Shown: positions 10,445 to 21,685 of the stretch, one piece after another | Layout: each line of letters starts with the position of its first letter | Numbering within the stretch: position 1 is the first letter of the stretch | Assembly (NCBI GenBank): GCA_025766275.1 | Contig: JAFKAC010000020.1 | Location: 558,001-622,000 of the forward strand | Source of the DNA: Lactarius indigo | Lineage: Eukaryota > Basidiomycota > Agaricomycetes > Russulales > Russulaceae | DNA: 64,000 nt | Direction of reading: 5' to 3' | Translations under genes and position numbers: made by a program | The notes under the pieces: model-generated | What the model saw: the letters and a program-made list of their open reading frames with translations, nothing else | The model's database searches: none | Told to the model about the DNA's origin: nothing

Positions 10445-12221
10445 ATGTCTAATCCCCCAGTCCCTCTAAACATTGCAGAGATGTAAGTGTTGTCGTACCT
10501 GGCGATAATTATATCACACAGCGCGAGTCTGACCCCTCTTTCCGTAGTACGGCCCCAATGGTATGCAGGGTGCTTCGTCTTATCGATATCGATGATGCTA
10601 TACGCGTCACCACTTTTAGATGTTTGGAGTCCTGTGGAACTGGACTTTGTATGGGGTTCTCGTAGCTCAGACCTGTGAGTTTCTCATGGTTTGTCGCCCA
10701 TGAGACCGTCCCCGGGGCTCATCGAGCGATGAAGACGTATACAGCTATAATTTCCCAGGAGATAGGACATCCCTCAAGCTACTAGGTATGTGCTACATAG
10801 GCGTCGTTTTACAGGTCATGCTCTCTGTCCTGATAACAGCTCCACTGCAGTGTACTCTGTATTCTTGGTCGAAACCGTGCAGACGGCACTCACTGGAACG
10901 GACCTCTACTATTGGTTTGTCTCCGGCTTTGGTGATATGGGCCACCTCGATCGTGCCCACCTGTTCGAATTCGACGTGCCTGTTATTGGATCCATAGTTT
11001 CATTAACCGTCCAATTATTTTTCGTGTATCGCATTTGGGTACTCAGCGAGAGGTCATCTTGGTCTCTGTGCCTGATCATCTGTCTCGTAAGTCGGTCATA
11101 TCACCCTCGTGCCTACACTCCACTTTTCTACCTCCTAGTGCTCTATGGTTGCCGCAGTGGCCGGGTTTTATAGGGGTGTCCATGTAGGTCCCGTCTGTCC
11201 CAAGCTATATCACAATTAGCTCACATCTGTAGGCGTATTTGGACCGAGTAGTCTCAGTCCCCCTTTTGGTAGGGCCATCGTGTCCACGGGCTATTTGCCT
11301 CCTTCGCTTTGCTAACAACGACGACCCTTACAGATTTGGATGAGCGGAAATGCCTTGGCAGACATCCTTGTCGCTTGCTCAATACTTTTCTACGTAAACC
11401 CATCGTGCTTGGCATGCAGTGCGCTCGTACTGATTTTTCTGCGCCGTTGCCGCAGCTGGGACGACGACGCAAAGAAAGAGACGGCCACTTCAGTGATCAT
11501 GTCTTGTCTAGAATCATTCGCTTGACAATCGAGACCAATGTATTGACCTGTAAGCCAACCCTCGGATCTGCCAGTGGTGGTGCGCTGCTTATTTCAATCG
11601 TCTGCTTTCAGCAACCGTGGGGATTCGTAGGTGCTCCTGATAGCTGTCATATTCCCCGTGGGTGATTCTACATTCCGCACGTTCGAACTCGGATTACTCA
11701 TTTTGTACTTTAACGTAGAACAGCCTCTGGTACATTTGCCCGTACGTCTCTACTTGTCCTGCTTATACCCATTCGGGTTTCACGTATCTGAAACTCCCAC
11801 CCCGCAGATTAGCTCTGCCTTGGAAAACTGTGAGCCCAATCTGTCGTCAACTGTTTTCGCTACACCTGCGACTGACGATCGGCGGGTGCTGGCGCAGATA
11901 TTCCAACACGCTCCTCGTCTCTCTGAATAACCGGATCTCCCTCCGCGAGGGCCGCGGAGCTGTAGTTAGATCCACACCCTTGACATTCCCTCTCACTGAC
12001 AACTCCCAGCTGGGGAGACGAGGCCCCATTGGAAGTCGTGCATGTGGAATTTGAAAAGCCTTCTGCCGCATTAGTAGCGGGGTCGTCGAAAGGCTGCGCG
12101 GGACGAGAAACTAGCAAGGTCATTGGTGAGAAATGCGACCTTTTCTTTCTTCGGTTCGTTAGCTGATTTCACACGGTTTGTAGATATTCGCGTCACTCGC
12201 GACCAGGTCGTCGTCGTTTAG
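10445..12221 (+). pseudogene. DUF6534 seven-helix membrane protein, copy 1, broken
   Basis: The first nine exons follow the family plan: MSNPPVPLNIAE, the 13-nt exon giving TAPM, helix 1 (MFGVLWNWTLYGVLV), YVYSYNFPGD, then helices 2-4 beginning VYSVFLVETVQTALTGTDLY. Exon 7 is shortened in frame by 18 nt compared with copy 2 (about 11231-11265). Exon 10 (about 11612-11660) carries two extra bases at 11621-11632, giving an in-frame TGA. The 21-nt exon 12 is 22 nt here (11817-11838). In exon 13 a further frame change between 12011 and 12030 is needed to reach the conserved EVVHVEFEKPSAALV tail. The last exon continues past the usual IA-stop to a TAG at 12219-12221. The sum of changes makes true decay more likely than for the single-hit copies. 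Function of the family is unknown. Confidence 0.75.
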
Positions 12222-13772
12222 CGGCAGGAACCAGGTCATAATCGCGACTTCAAAGCCCGAAACTGGTCTGCCTCGAGAACCAAGTAACTGCGGGTGCTGA
12301 GGTCCTTTTCCTCTCTTTGGTTGTCTCGATTGAACCAGTAAATTTATTTGGCGTCCGATACCTCTACAGACACTCACCATAACACGCGGGCTTCCCTCGC
12401 TGTGTTTCCTATCATATGACAGTCTCTTCTTGAGAGTTATTTACGTACGACTGGGTAGCTCTTAGTCGCATGCGCGTTTCATAACTGTGGGTTCTCATTG
12501 CGACCTCGGACTTGTATCCCAGAATATAAATGGATTCAAGAAAAAAAAGACCGCGTCGTGATCTAGGCTCATATAGCGTATGTCGGAAGCTATCAGGCGT
12601 AATCATGACCTTTTTTGGTTTTTTGTCTCCCAGTGTTTGGTGTAGTGTGTATATTCCATAGGCCAAGCCAAGAGAGCCGGGCTAGATGGCACCAAACGGT
12701 GAGTAGAGACGAGATTATCCGACGTGCAATACTCTATTATGGTACAATACATGAACTTGCGACGACCTCAACCTCATTCTGCAACTGGTGACGAGTCTAC
12801 CTGCTCAGGCTCATTTTCTAGCCCCCCAATTTCCACTCAAATACCTTGCATGAGTCTTGCTTGTGGGGTGACTACTTGCGTTCAAGTTTGTCTCTATAAA
12901 TACGAGGTTCAATTCGGAGCTTCTCCCCAAGCCATTCTGCTCGTCTCCACATAAGCGGTATAAGCGGTATACATTGTTGCCGGTGGGTCATTGATCAGCA
13001 ATCGGAAAATCCTCGTACCTGGAGAAGCCACAATAGTACTGTACTGTAGTCGTGGGCTAGGAGGCCGTGATGTAGTACTTTAGTGGATCAGATGGATTAA
13101 GTTCAATGAAACAATCCACGTCGACGAATGAAACAATTGGAAAATCTTGGATCGTGACACATACAGTACGTTCAAGGACAAATAAACCAACTTGCAAGGA
13201 CTTGCACGAGACGACGCGGCGACGGCCGAGATCAAACAATTCACCACAAGGTGTTGCTCTCCTCCCTCCTACGGCAGTATGATATGCATTGGCCCTTAGG
13301 TTTAGGGTTCGCGATCAACACCACGGCACACTCATGATGATATGTCCTCTCACGAATGTCAGTTTGGCTCAGCGGGTTGGTACCCTGATATCGGGAACAT
13401 CAATTCTTCGTTGGTTTTCCATGTGATGGAACTCCAGCCTGTCCGCGCTTATCATCAATCGGGCCTCGTGACCAGACTAGAGGTCACTTAGAGATCATTG
13501 TACGGTCGGTTTGGCATAGGTTTATTAGTGCCCCACGGCCGTTTCACGCGTCCGAGTCTTGGTACCGTCTTGGCGCTAGCCAGTCCACGTCCGAGTCTCG
13601 GCACACTGTACATCCAAAAACTCGGGAACCATTTATTGTAATCAGGGAGTCATGAGCAGCGCCTCCTCCCCTCCCGAGCACTGTTATATTGGATAGACCC
13701 TTGAACGAGATAGATTACTATCCTTGAATCTGTACACCACTCGCTTGTCTTGCAGTCGCCCATTCCCAGGCC
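12222..13772 (+). other. repeated intergenic unit between copies 1 and 2
   Basis: No gene. At about 12560-12665 lies the shared 3' block of the array (core TAGCGTATGTCGGAAGCT, then GGTGTAGTGTGTA). From about 12810 to 13060 the sequence repeats 9480-9720. It ends with the TATA-like element of copy 2 at 13683. Confidence 0.6.
13683..13690 (+). promoter_or_regulatory. TATA-like GTTATATT, copy 2
   Basis: Same octamer as before copies 1, 3, 5 and 6, about 85 nt before the ATG at 13773. Confidence 0.55.
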
Positions 13773-15539
13773 ATGTCAAATCCCTCAGTTCCTCCAAACG
13801 TTGCAGAGATGTAAGTGTCGTCGTACCCGGCGATGGTTCTAACAAGTCTGACCCCTCTTTCTGCAGTGCTGCCCCAATGGTATGCAGGGATGTTCCAAGT
13901 TTGTCTTATCGCTATCGATGGTACTTACCACACATTTTAGATGCTGGGAGCCCTGTGGAACTGGACACTGTATGGGGTTCTCGTAGTTCAGATCTGTGAG
14001 TTTCTCATTGCCTGACTCCCATAAGTTCGTCCGCGCAAGGGGCTCATCGAGCGGTGAAGACGTGTACAGCTACAATTTCCCAGGAGATAGAATACTCCTT
14101 AAACTACTAGGTATGTTCCACGTAGGCGCTATTTTACAGATTGTGCTCTCCGTCCTGATAACAGCTCCTTCGCAGTGTACTCTGTATTCTTGGTCGAAAC
14201 GTTGCAGACGGCACTCAGTGGAGCGGACCTCTACTATTGGTTTGTCTCCGGCTTCGGCAATATAGACCACCTCACCACTCCTTACGAGTCTCCCTTCGAC
14301 GTGCCCATTATCGGATCCGTCGTTGCGTTAACCGTCCAAATATTTTTCGTGTACCGGATCTGGGTACTCAGCAGGAGGTCATCATGGTTTATATGCCTAT
14401 TCATCTGCCTCGTGAGTCGTTATATCAGTCTTGTGCCCATATTTTACTTTCTTGCCTCCCAGTTCTCTATGGTTGCCGCAGTGGCTGCGATTTATGGGGG
14501 TGTCTATGTAAGTCTCGTCCATCCCGAATCACGAGCTATTCTTCACTTGACTCACATCTGCAGACGCATGTTCGCAATAAGTGGGCTAGTGGCCGAATGC
14601 TCAAAGTCCTTGCCTTGGTAGGGTCGTCGTATCCACAGGTTATTACTTCCTTCGCTTTGCTGACAATGACGACCCTTACAGACTTGGGTATGCGGAAATG
14701 CCTCAGCTGACATCCTCATCGCCGGCTCGTTGCTTTTCTACGTAAGCCCTTGTCAATTTACTCATGAGCGTCCGTACTGATTTCTCTGCCGTAGCTGGGA
14801 CGACGACGCAAAGAAGGTGGCCACTTCAGTGGTCACGCCTTATCGAAAATCGTTCGCTTGACAATCGAGACCAACGTATTGACCAGTAAGATAACCCTCG
14901 AATCAGGTGCACTGCTTAACTCAATCGTTTACTCTCAGCAACCGTGGGGACCGTAGCGCTCCTGATGGTTTCCATATTCCCCGTGGGTGATTCTACATGT
15001 CGCACGTTCGGTGACTCATCCCGGTACTTTAACATAGGACAAGCCCTGGTTCACCTGCCCGTATGTCTCTGCCACGCCCATCCCGGTTTCACATATCTGA
15101 AACGCCCACCCCACAGAACTGCCATCCTTGGAAAACTGTGAGACCGATCTATCGTCAACTTGTAGTTTTCGCACACCGCAACTGACAGTTGACGGGTGCT
15201 GGTGCAGGTATTCCAACACGCTCCTTGTCTCTCTGAATAATCGGATCTCAATCCGCGAGAGGCGCGGAGCTGAAGTTATGTCCCCGCCCTTGCCGTCCTC
15301 TCTCACTGGCAACTCCCAGCTTGAGCCCGGGTCAGAAATCGTGCATGTAGATTTCAAAAGGCCTTCTGCCGCGTTAGTAGCGGACAAGGTGGCGAGATCG
15401 GAGCCACCGGAAGACAGTGCAAGACGAGGCACTAGCAAGGTCATTGGTGGGCGATGCAACCTTTTCTTTCTTCGGTTGGTAAACTGACTGCACCTGGTTT
15501 GTAGATATTTGCGTCACTCGCGACCAGGTCGTCGTCTAG
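13773..15539 (+). CDS. DUF6534 seven-helix membrane protein, copy 2, intact
   Basis: Best reference copy: 14 exons, about 350 residues, no disruption. Order: extracellular-type short N terminus (MSNPSVPPNVAE), 13-nt exon 2 (IAAPM), helix 1 LGALWNWTLYGVLVVQ, YVYSYNFPGDRILLKLL, then one large exon with ETLQTALSGADLYYWFVSGF, the conserved VPIIGSVVALTVQIFFVYRI and WFICLFICL. Helix 5 begins at KVLALTWVCGNASADILI. The DUF6534 core follows: LGRRRKEGGHFSGHALSKIV, RLTIETNVLT, TVGTVALLMVSIFP, a 23-nt exon DKPWFTCP, a 21-nt exon TAILGKL and YSNTLLVSLNNRISIRE. A polar tail with EIVHVDF and RPSAALVADK ends in a final exon DICVTRDQVVV. Seven hydrophobic segments suggest a plasma-membrane protein; the family is expanded in Agaricomycetes and its role is unknown. 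Most similar in C-terminal extension to copy 1. Confidence 0.88.
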
Positions 15540-16675
15540 CGCCAGGAACTACATATGTATCGTAGTCTAGCGTATGTCGGAAGCTGTCAGGCGAAATCAT
15601 AATATTTCGTAGTTGTTGGTCTTCCTGGTGTTTAACGCAATGCGTATTCTACAGGCCAGGCGAAAGGGGGACAGGCCAAATGAAACCAAGGGGTGATGGA
15701 AAGTAGAATAGAGACGAGCCAATCCGACGTGCACTACTAATCTATATACAAAAGTACTAGCACTGGCGTGACGGCCCTTCGCGCCATCGTATTCTTCCTC
15801 ACTGAGACGCAAACACAGATTCACTAGCACCTATGCCGAAAGCCTCTGAGAAGAGCAACCCTCCCCTTTTCGTAACGTACGTATGTCCCGTCGTCGCCGG
15901 GAGCGACGCCGAGCGTCCAAATACGAATCCTGTTCACGCCAACTTGAAGTCATGATCATTACGGTACCAATTGTCAATATCATGTCAATACTGGTGTACA
16001 ATTCGTGTCAATAAATGGGGTGTCGATCCATCATTTTTCGGGCAATTTCGTGCAACAAACAGCCAGTTTGGTTTGTTTGGTTCAAGTTTTCATAAAAATT
16101 AATTATATTGTCTGGCTTTCGAACGAATTGAATTGTGTTCCTGGTGCGAAGTCGCGGCCACAGCAGCAGACGTCCGATGTTTCTCTCCCTACCATACGAC
16201 AATGTATATGCATTGACCCTCATGGCCTCAAGTCTGGAGATTACTATCTACACTATGGCAATGCGAGCTAGACCCATGTCTTAACCCATGTTGGCAAGTT
16301 TTCCCTACGTAGTGTCAGATGACCTCGATGCTGGTACGTGAGAACATCAATACCTCGTTGGTTCCATGTGATGAACGTTCACCGGCCGTCAACGCTCATC
16401 ATCAACGGTGTATCAACCGGCGCCTTGCGACCCGTATCGGAAGTTGATTGGTCCGTTACGGCCATGTTCAATTAGGTTCCAGTCTCATCACATTCACACT
16501 GGGGCTAGATCCAAAGACTTGGGAACTATTTCCCTGTATCTGGGAATCATGATTTGCGCCTCTCCACTCTCCCAGACCCCGTTATATTAGCCAGACCGCC
16601 CACACCCCTTATTAGAGATCACTGACCTTGACTCTGTACACCATCTGCTTGTATTGTAGTCGGCCATTTCCAGAC
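15540..16675 (+). other. repeated intergenic unit between copies 2 and 3
   Basis: Contains the shared 3' block (about 15560-15660) and the copy 3 upstream block (from about 16320, with ATCAAT and CGTTGGTT motifs). Nothing coding was recognised. Confidence 0.5.
16581..16588 (+). promoter_or_regulatory. TATA-like GTTATATT, copy 3
   Basis: Same octamer as in the other copies, about 90 nt before the ATG at 16676. Confidence 0.55.
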
Positions 16676-18415
16676 ATGTCAACCCCCCCTCTCCCTCCAA
16701 ACATCGCGGAGATGTAAGTGTCGTCTTATTTGGTGCTAGTCCACACAGCAGGTGTCTAACATTTCTTTCCGTAGTACTGCCCCAATGGTATGTGGGGTAC
16801 TTTTTCTTATCGATATCAATGATGTATACGCTTCACCACTCTTAGATACTTGGAGCCCTGTGGAACTGGACTTTGTATGGGGTTCTCGTGGTTCAGACCT
16901 GTAAGCTTCTCATTGCCTGTCTTTTGTGATTTCGTCCCCGGGGCTTATCGAGCGATGGAGACGTATACAGCTATAATTTCCCAGGAGATAGGACACTCCT
17001 TAAGCTACTGGGTATGTTCCACTTAGGCGTTGGTTTACAGATTGTGTTCTCCGTCCTGATAGCAGCTCTTCCGCAGTGTACTCTGTATTCTTGATCGAAA
17101 CCGTGCAGACAGCACTCACTGGAGCGGACCTCTACCATTGGTTTGGCTCCGGCTTCGGCCATTTGGACCACCTCACTATTTACCTGTCCACCTTCGACGT
17201 ACCCATTATCGGATCCGTTGTTGCATTAACCGTCCAAGTGTTTTTCATGTATCGCATCTGGGTGCTCAGCGGGAGGTCATCCTGGTTTCTGTGCCTGAGC
17301 ATCTGTCTCGTGAGTCGGTCGTATCAGCATCGTGCGTATACTCACTTTCTACCTCCAGTGCTCTGTTGTTGCCGCAGTGGGTGCGTTTTATGGGGGCATC
17401 TATGTAAGTCTCGTCTGTCCCAAGCTATATCCAATTTGGCTCATGTCTGTAGGCGTATTCCCACAAGAGTAAGTTCGTGGACATCCGATTAACCAAAATC
17501 CTCGCCTTGGTAGGGCCACCATGTCTGCAGGTTACCTGCTTCCGTCCGACTCTTCGCTAACAACTACGACTCTTACAGATTTGGCTGAGCGGAAATGCCT
17601 CGGCCGACATCCTCATCGCCGGCTCACTACTATTCCATGTAGGCCCTTGGCGCTTTGCTTATATGCACCTGTACTGATTTCTTTTCTCGTTACTACCGCA
17701 GCTGGGACGACGACGCAAAGAAGGTGGCCAATTCAGCGATCACGCTTTGTCGAAAGTCGTTCGCTTGACAATTGAGACCAACGTATTGACCAGTAAGCTA
17801 ACCCTCGGATCTGGTGCGCTTCTTGGTCCAATCTTATCGTTTTTGCTTTCAGCAACCGTTGGGATCATATCGCTCTTGATGGTTGCCATATATTCTGTGG
17901 GTGACGATTCTGAATTCCGTACGTTTGGACTCATCGCCCCACTTTATTGTAGGAAAAGCGTTGGTTCACTTGCCCGTACGTCTCTACTTATCCTGCCAGT
18001 CCATCCGGGTTTCATGTATCTGAAACGCCCACCCTGCAGAACTGCCATCCTTGGAAAACTGTGAGACCTATCTTATGGTCTTCGTACGCCGTGGCTGACA
18101 GTTGGCGGGTGCTGGTGCAGGTATTCCAACACCTTCCTCGTCTCTCTGAATAATCGGATTCACCCTCCGCGAGGGGCGCAGCACTGTAATTAGATCCCCG
18201 CCTGGGACTTACGCTTTCACCACCAGCTCTCGCAGCTCTCGGCCCACGTCGGAAATCATGCATGTGGAGTTTATGAAGCCTTCTGCGGCCATGTTAGTAC
18301 CAGGACCGCCGGAAGACGGCACGGGACATGACACCAACCGGATCTATAGTGGGCAATACGACCTTTCTTTCTTCAGTTTGTTGTCTGATGCACTTGGTTT
18401 GCAGATATCGCTTGA
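16676..18415 (+). CDS. DUF6534 seven-helix membrane protein, copy 3, one frameshift near the C terminus
   Basis: All 14 exons and splice sites of the family are present: MSTPPLPPNIAE, TAPM, ILGALWNWTLYGVLVVQ, YVYSYNFPGDRTLLKLL, then IETVQTALTGADLYHWFGSG and the remaining helices up to YSNTFLVSLNNRI. Directly after NNRI one extra T (18159-18160) moves the frame and leads to a stop within 20 codons. Removing it restores the family reading (TLREGRS, then EIMHVEFMKPSAAM) and the final exon RIYNIA-stop at 18413-18415. The break falls after the last helix, so even if real it would leave the membrane domain complete and only replace the cytosolic tail. Exon 7 is divergent (AYSHKSKFVDIRLTKILAL). Sequencing error is a serious alternative. 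Confidence 0.8.
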
Positions 18416-19935
18416 TTGAACCACCCACGATAAGCACAACAAGATCTACATCGCAGTCGTATCGCAGTCTATCGTTTGTTGGGACACCCTTCGTGGGTTT
18501 TTTGTATTTCAATATAACTTATGGTATAGTGTGTACTCTACAGGCAGGGCCAAGGGGCACGCCAAGGGACGATAAGGAGTAGCATAAAATGTGACGTGCA
18601 GTGCATGACCTTTGATGAGACGAGACCAATGACTTGTTTCAGTATACTGAATCAAACCCCAAAGGCTGTGACCACGTCAATACATGGATTCGACAGTCCC
18701 CACCCCGCGAGGCTACGCAAAAAGTGCGCGCATGGTGAACTAAACAAGGAACGTTCTTCACGGACACGTCGCAATAGCAAGCGCAATAGGGAATGACCGT
18801 CCCGATCTCACTAGAAAAAAAAGATATAAGTGCGCAAGTATAAGACCTGCACGCCATTTTTTAGACTAGTTGATATATTTGTGTCGAGGTACGTCGGTAC
18901 CCCGCAAGAGGTACTGTAGGTACGTCCACAGAAACCTTGAGAGAAACCCGTTTCCTTGCCCGTTTCAAGTTCAAATGGACGAGAGTGACTCTTATGTAAT
19001 ACAAGCCTTTGGTTAGGTCACGTGTTTTCGTTGGAGTTTGCAGAGCCCACGCGAATCTTGACCCGACCTTCTTCGACGCCACCGTTCGGCGCCCTGAAGG
19101 CTTCGACATGAGAATAACTGAGAGATAAGGCTGCCAAAAACGCCAAATATTTGATCAACTGTGATACCCGGAGGAGAAGCTGGTCGCGGGCGGGACGTGG
19201 CTGTGGTGATGCACTTTATTGTATGATTGAATCATCAGTGCATCAGCCTGAGCTTGAGTGAAACAGACATTCCGAGCCGTGCGAGGATGGGAAAACATTA
19301 CAAGGAACCTGGACACATCACGATCGGTCTTGATCGACCATACTTAAGCCCTCATAACTCCTCTTTTCTGCATGTATGTATCGTATAGCTTAAATGTTAA
19401 GCAAAGTTTAGAGACTGTGGTCCACCCATTTTCACGACTACACAGACTAGACCACCCAAGCACGTGAACGTGCTTGGGTCTAATCAGGATGGTGCGCTGG
19501 TGCGTGAGAGTATCAATATCGTTGGTTCTTCATCACCTTCTTTTTCAGCGCTTACAGTATGCCAAGCTTTCGCGACCGGAGATTCTTGCAATAAGTTACG
19601 TACTGTAGCTTACAGTTATGAGAAATGGTTGTTATACCACGACCGCCAGGCGATATACTCTAAGCACCCTCTCACTACGTCTCAAACGAGTTTCACGTTG
19701 TGGACCCAAAAACTCGGAAATTATTCATTGTATCAGGAAATCAGATGAATCAGATGGCACATTGGGTCCCTCTCTTGATCACACCGGTGCAGTGCCCCAC
19801 ACCTAGATATATTTGCAAGACCGGCATTGACCCTTGCAAAGGCATACCCTACCCCTTGTACAGTGTAGACCACTGTCAAGGCTTCTCGACTCTGTACCTC
19901 ATTCACTCGTTTTTTCAGTCGGCCATATCCAGATT
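18416..19935 (+). other. repeated intergenic unit between copies 3 and 4
   Basis: Holds the shared 3' block (about 18450-18560), a segment from about 18594 repeated after copy 4 at about 21863 (GACGTGCAGTGCATG...), and the copy 4 upstream block from about 19490. A perfect 12-bp hairpin lies at 19454-19479. No gene was recognised. Confidence 0.5.
19454..19479. repeat. perfect 12-bp inverted repeat with 2-nt loop
   Basis: ACCCAAGCACGT, two bases (GA), then its exact reverse complement. It contains two ACGTG cores and lies about 460 nt upstream of the copy 4 ATG. It could be a dyad binding site or a chance palindrome. It is only weakly kept before copy 5. Confidence 0.6.
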
Positions 19936-21685
19936 ATGTCAACTCCCCCCATCCCTCCACACATTGAAGAGTTGTAAGCGTCGCCGTATCTGGCGCAAGT
20001 TCTACTAGTAACGTATTGACCCCTCTTTCTGCAGTGCTGCCCCAATGGTATGCTGTCGGTTGGTGGGACTTATGGGTATCGACGATGTTTATGCTTCCCC
20101 ACTCTAGCTACTGGGAGCCCTGTGGAACTGGACATTATATGGGGTTCTCGTAGTTCAGATCTGTGAGTATTTCACGCACACACTCTCAGACTCTTCCATG
20201 ATTCTATCCGCGAACTCGGAGCTCATCGGGCGGTGAAGACGTATACAGCTATAATTTCCCAGAAGACAGGATACTCCTTAAGTCACTGGGTATGTTCTAC
20301 GAGGCTTTTCACAGGTTATGCACCCCGTCCTGATAACAGCTCCACTGCAGTGTACTCCCTATTCGTGGTCGAAACGCTGCAGACAGCACTCACTGGAGCG
20401 GACCTCTACTATTGGTTCGTCTCTGGCTTCGGCAATATGGACCATCTCTCCTCCCCCTACCTATCTGCCATCGACGTCCCGATTATTGGATCCATAGTTG
20501 CATTAAGCGTCCAAATATTTTTCATGTATCGCATCTGGATACTCAGCGAGAGGTCGTCATGGTTTCTATGCCTGATCATCGCTCTCGTGAGTCGGTCGTA
20601 TCGGCCTCGTGCGCGTACTTCATATTCCTACATTTCAGTGCTCTGCTGTTGCTGCAGTGGCTGCATTTTCTACAGGTGTCTATGTAGGTTCCGTCGATCC
20701 CAAGCTATTAGTATTTCCAATTTGGCTCACATCTATAGTCGCACGTTCTCAATAAGTTTGCAAGTCACAGGACGCTGAAGATCCTCTCCTTCGTAAGGAC
20801 ATCGCGTCCATATGCTACATGATTCTAACAGCGACGGCCCTTACAGATTTGGTTGAGCGGGAACGCCTTGTCTGACGTCCTCATCGCCGGCTCGATGCTT
20901 TTTCACGTGAGCCCTTAAACGCTTTACTTATAGAGCTTTCGTGCTGACCTTTTACGCTCTTCGTCACTGCCACAGCTAGGACGACTACGCAGACAAGGAG
21001 GTGGCATTTTCAGTGACCACGCCATATCGAGGATCGTTCGCATAACAGTCGAAACCAACGTATTAACTGGTAAGCCGACTGTCGAATCTGATACTTTGCT
21101 TGGTTTAATCATTCACTTTCAGCAACCGTGGGGATCGTTTCACTCTTTACGATCGCCATATTCACTGTGAGTAATTATAAATTGCCCACGTTTTATGGCT
21201 AATCCCGTCGCATTACCCTAGGACAAGCCTTGGTTCACCTGCCCGTACGTTGTCTCTGCTCTCTGCGTTTCTAGCCAAGTTTTATGTATCTGAGACTGAA
21301 ACGCCACTTTACAGGGTCGCGATCCTGGGAAAACTGTGAGTCTATCATCAACTTGTAATTTTCACACACCACGGCTATGGCTTAACGAGTGTTGTATAGG
21401 TATTCCAATACGCTTCTAGTCTCTCTGAATAATCGGATCTCCATCCTCGAAAAGAGAGGAGTGGTAACTAGATCTCCGGGCGTGACATTCGCTCTAACCA
21501 CCGGCAACCAGCCCACATTGGAAATCGTGCGTGTGGAATCTGAGAAACCTTCCGCCTCGTCGTTAGCAGGATCGCTAGAAGACAACGCAAGACAAGACAC
21601 CGGCCGAGTCTTTAGTAGTGGGCAATACAATTTTTTCTTTGTTCGGTCTGCTGTCTGATACACCCGATTTGTAGATGTTGTTTGA
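19936..21685 (+). CDS. DUF6534 seven-helix membrane protein, copy 4, intact
   Basis: Reads without disruption through the 14-exon plan: MSTPPIPPHIEE, the 13-nt exon (FAAPM), LLGALWNWTLYGVLVVQ, YVYSYNFPEDRILLKSL, VETLQTALTGADLYYWFVSG, VPIIGSIVALSVQIFFMYRI. Exon 7 is SHVLNKFASHRTLKILSF, then TWLSGNALSDVLI-type helix 5 (here IWLSGNALSDVLIAGSML). The DUF6534 part has LGRLRRQGGGIFSDHA instead of the usual LGRRRKEGGHFSDHA. The tail is TLEIVRVESEKPSASSLAGS and the last exon gives NVV-stop at 21683-21685. It belongs to the sub-group with an MSTP..PPHIE start (copies 4-6), which implies recent tandem duplication among these three. Confidence 0.87.
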
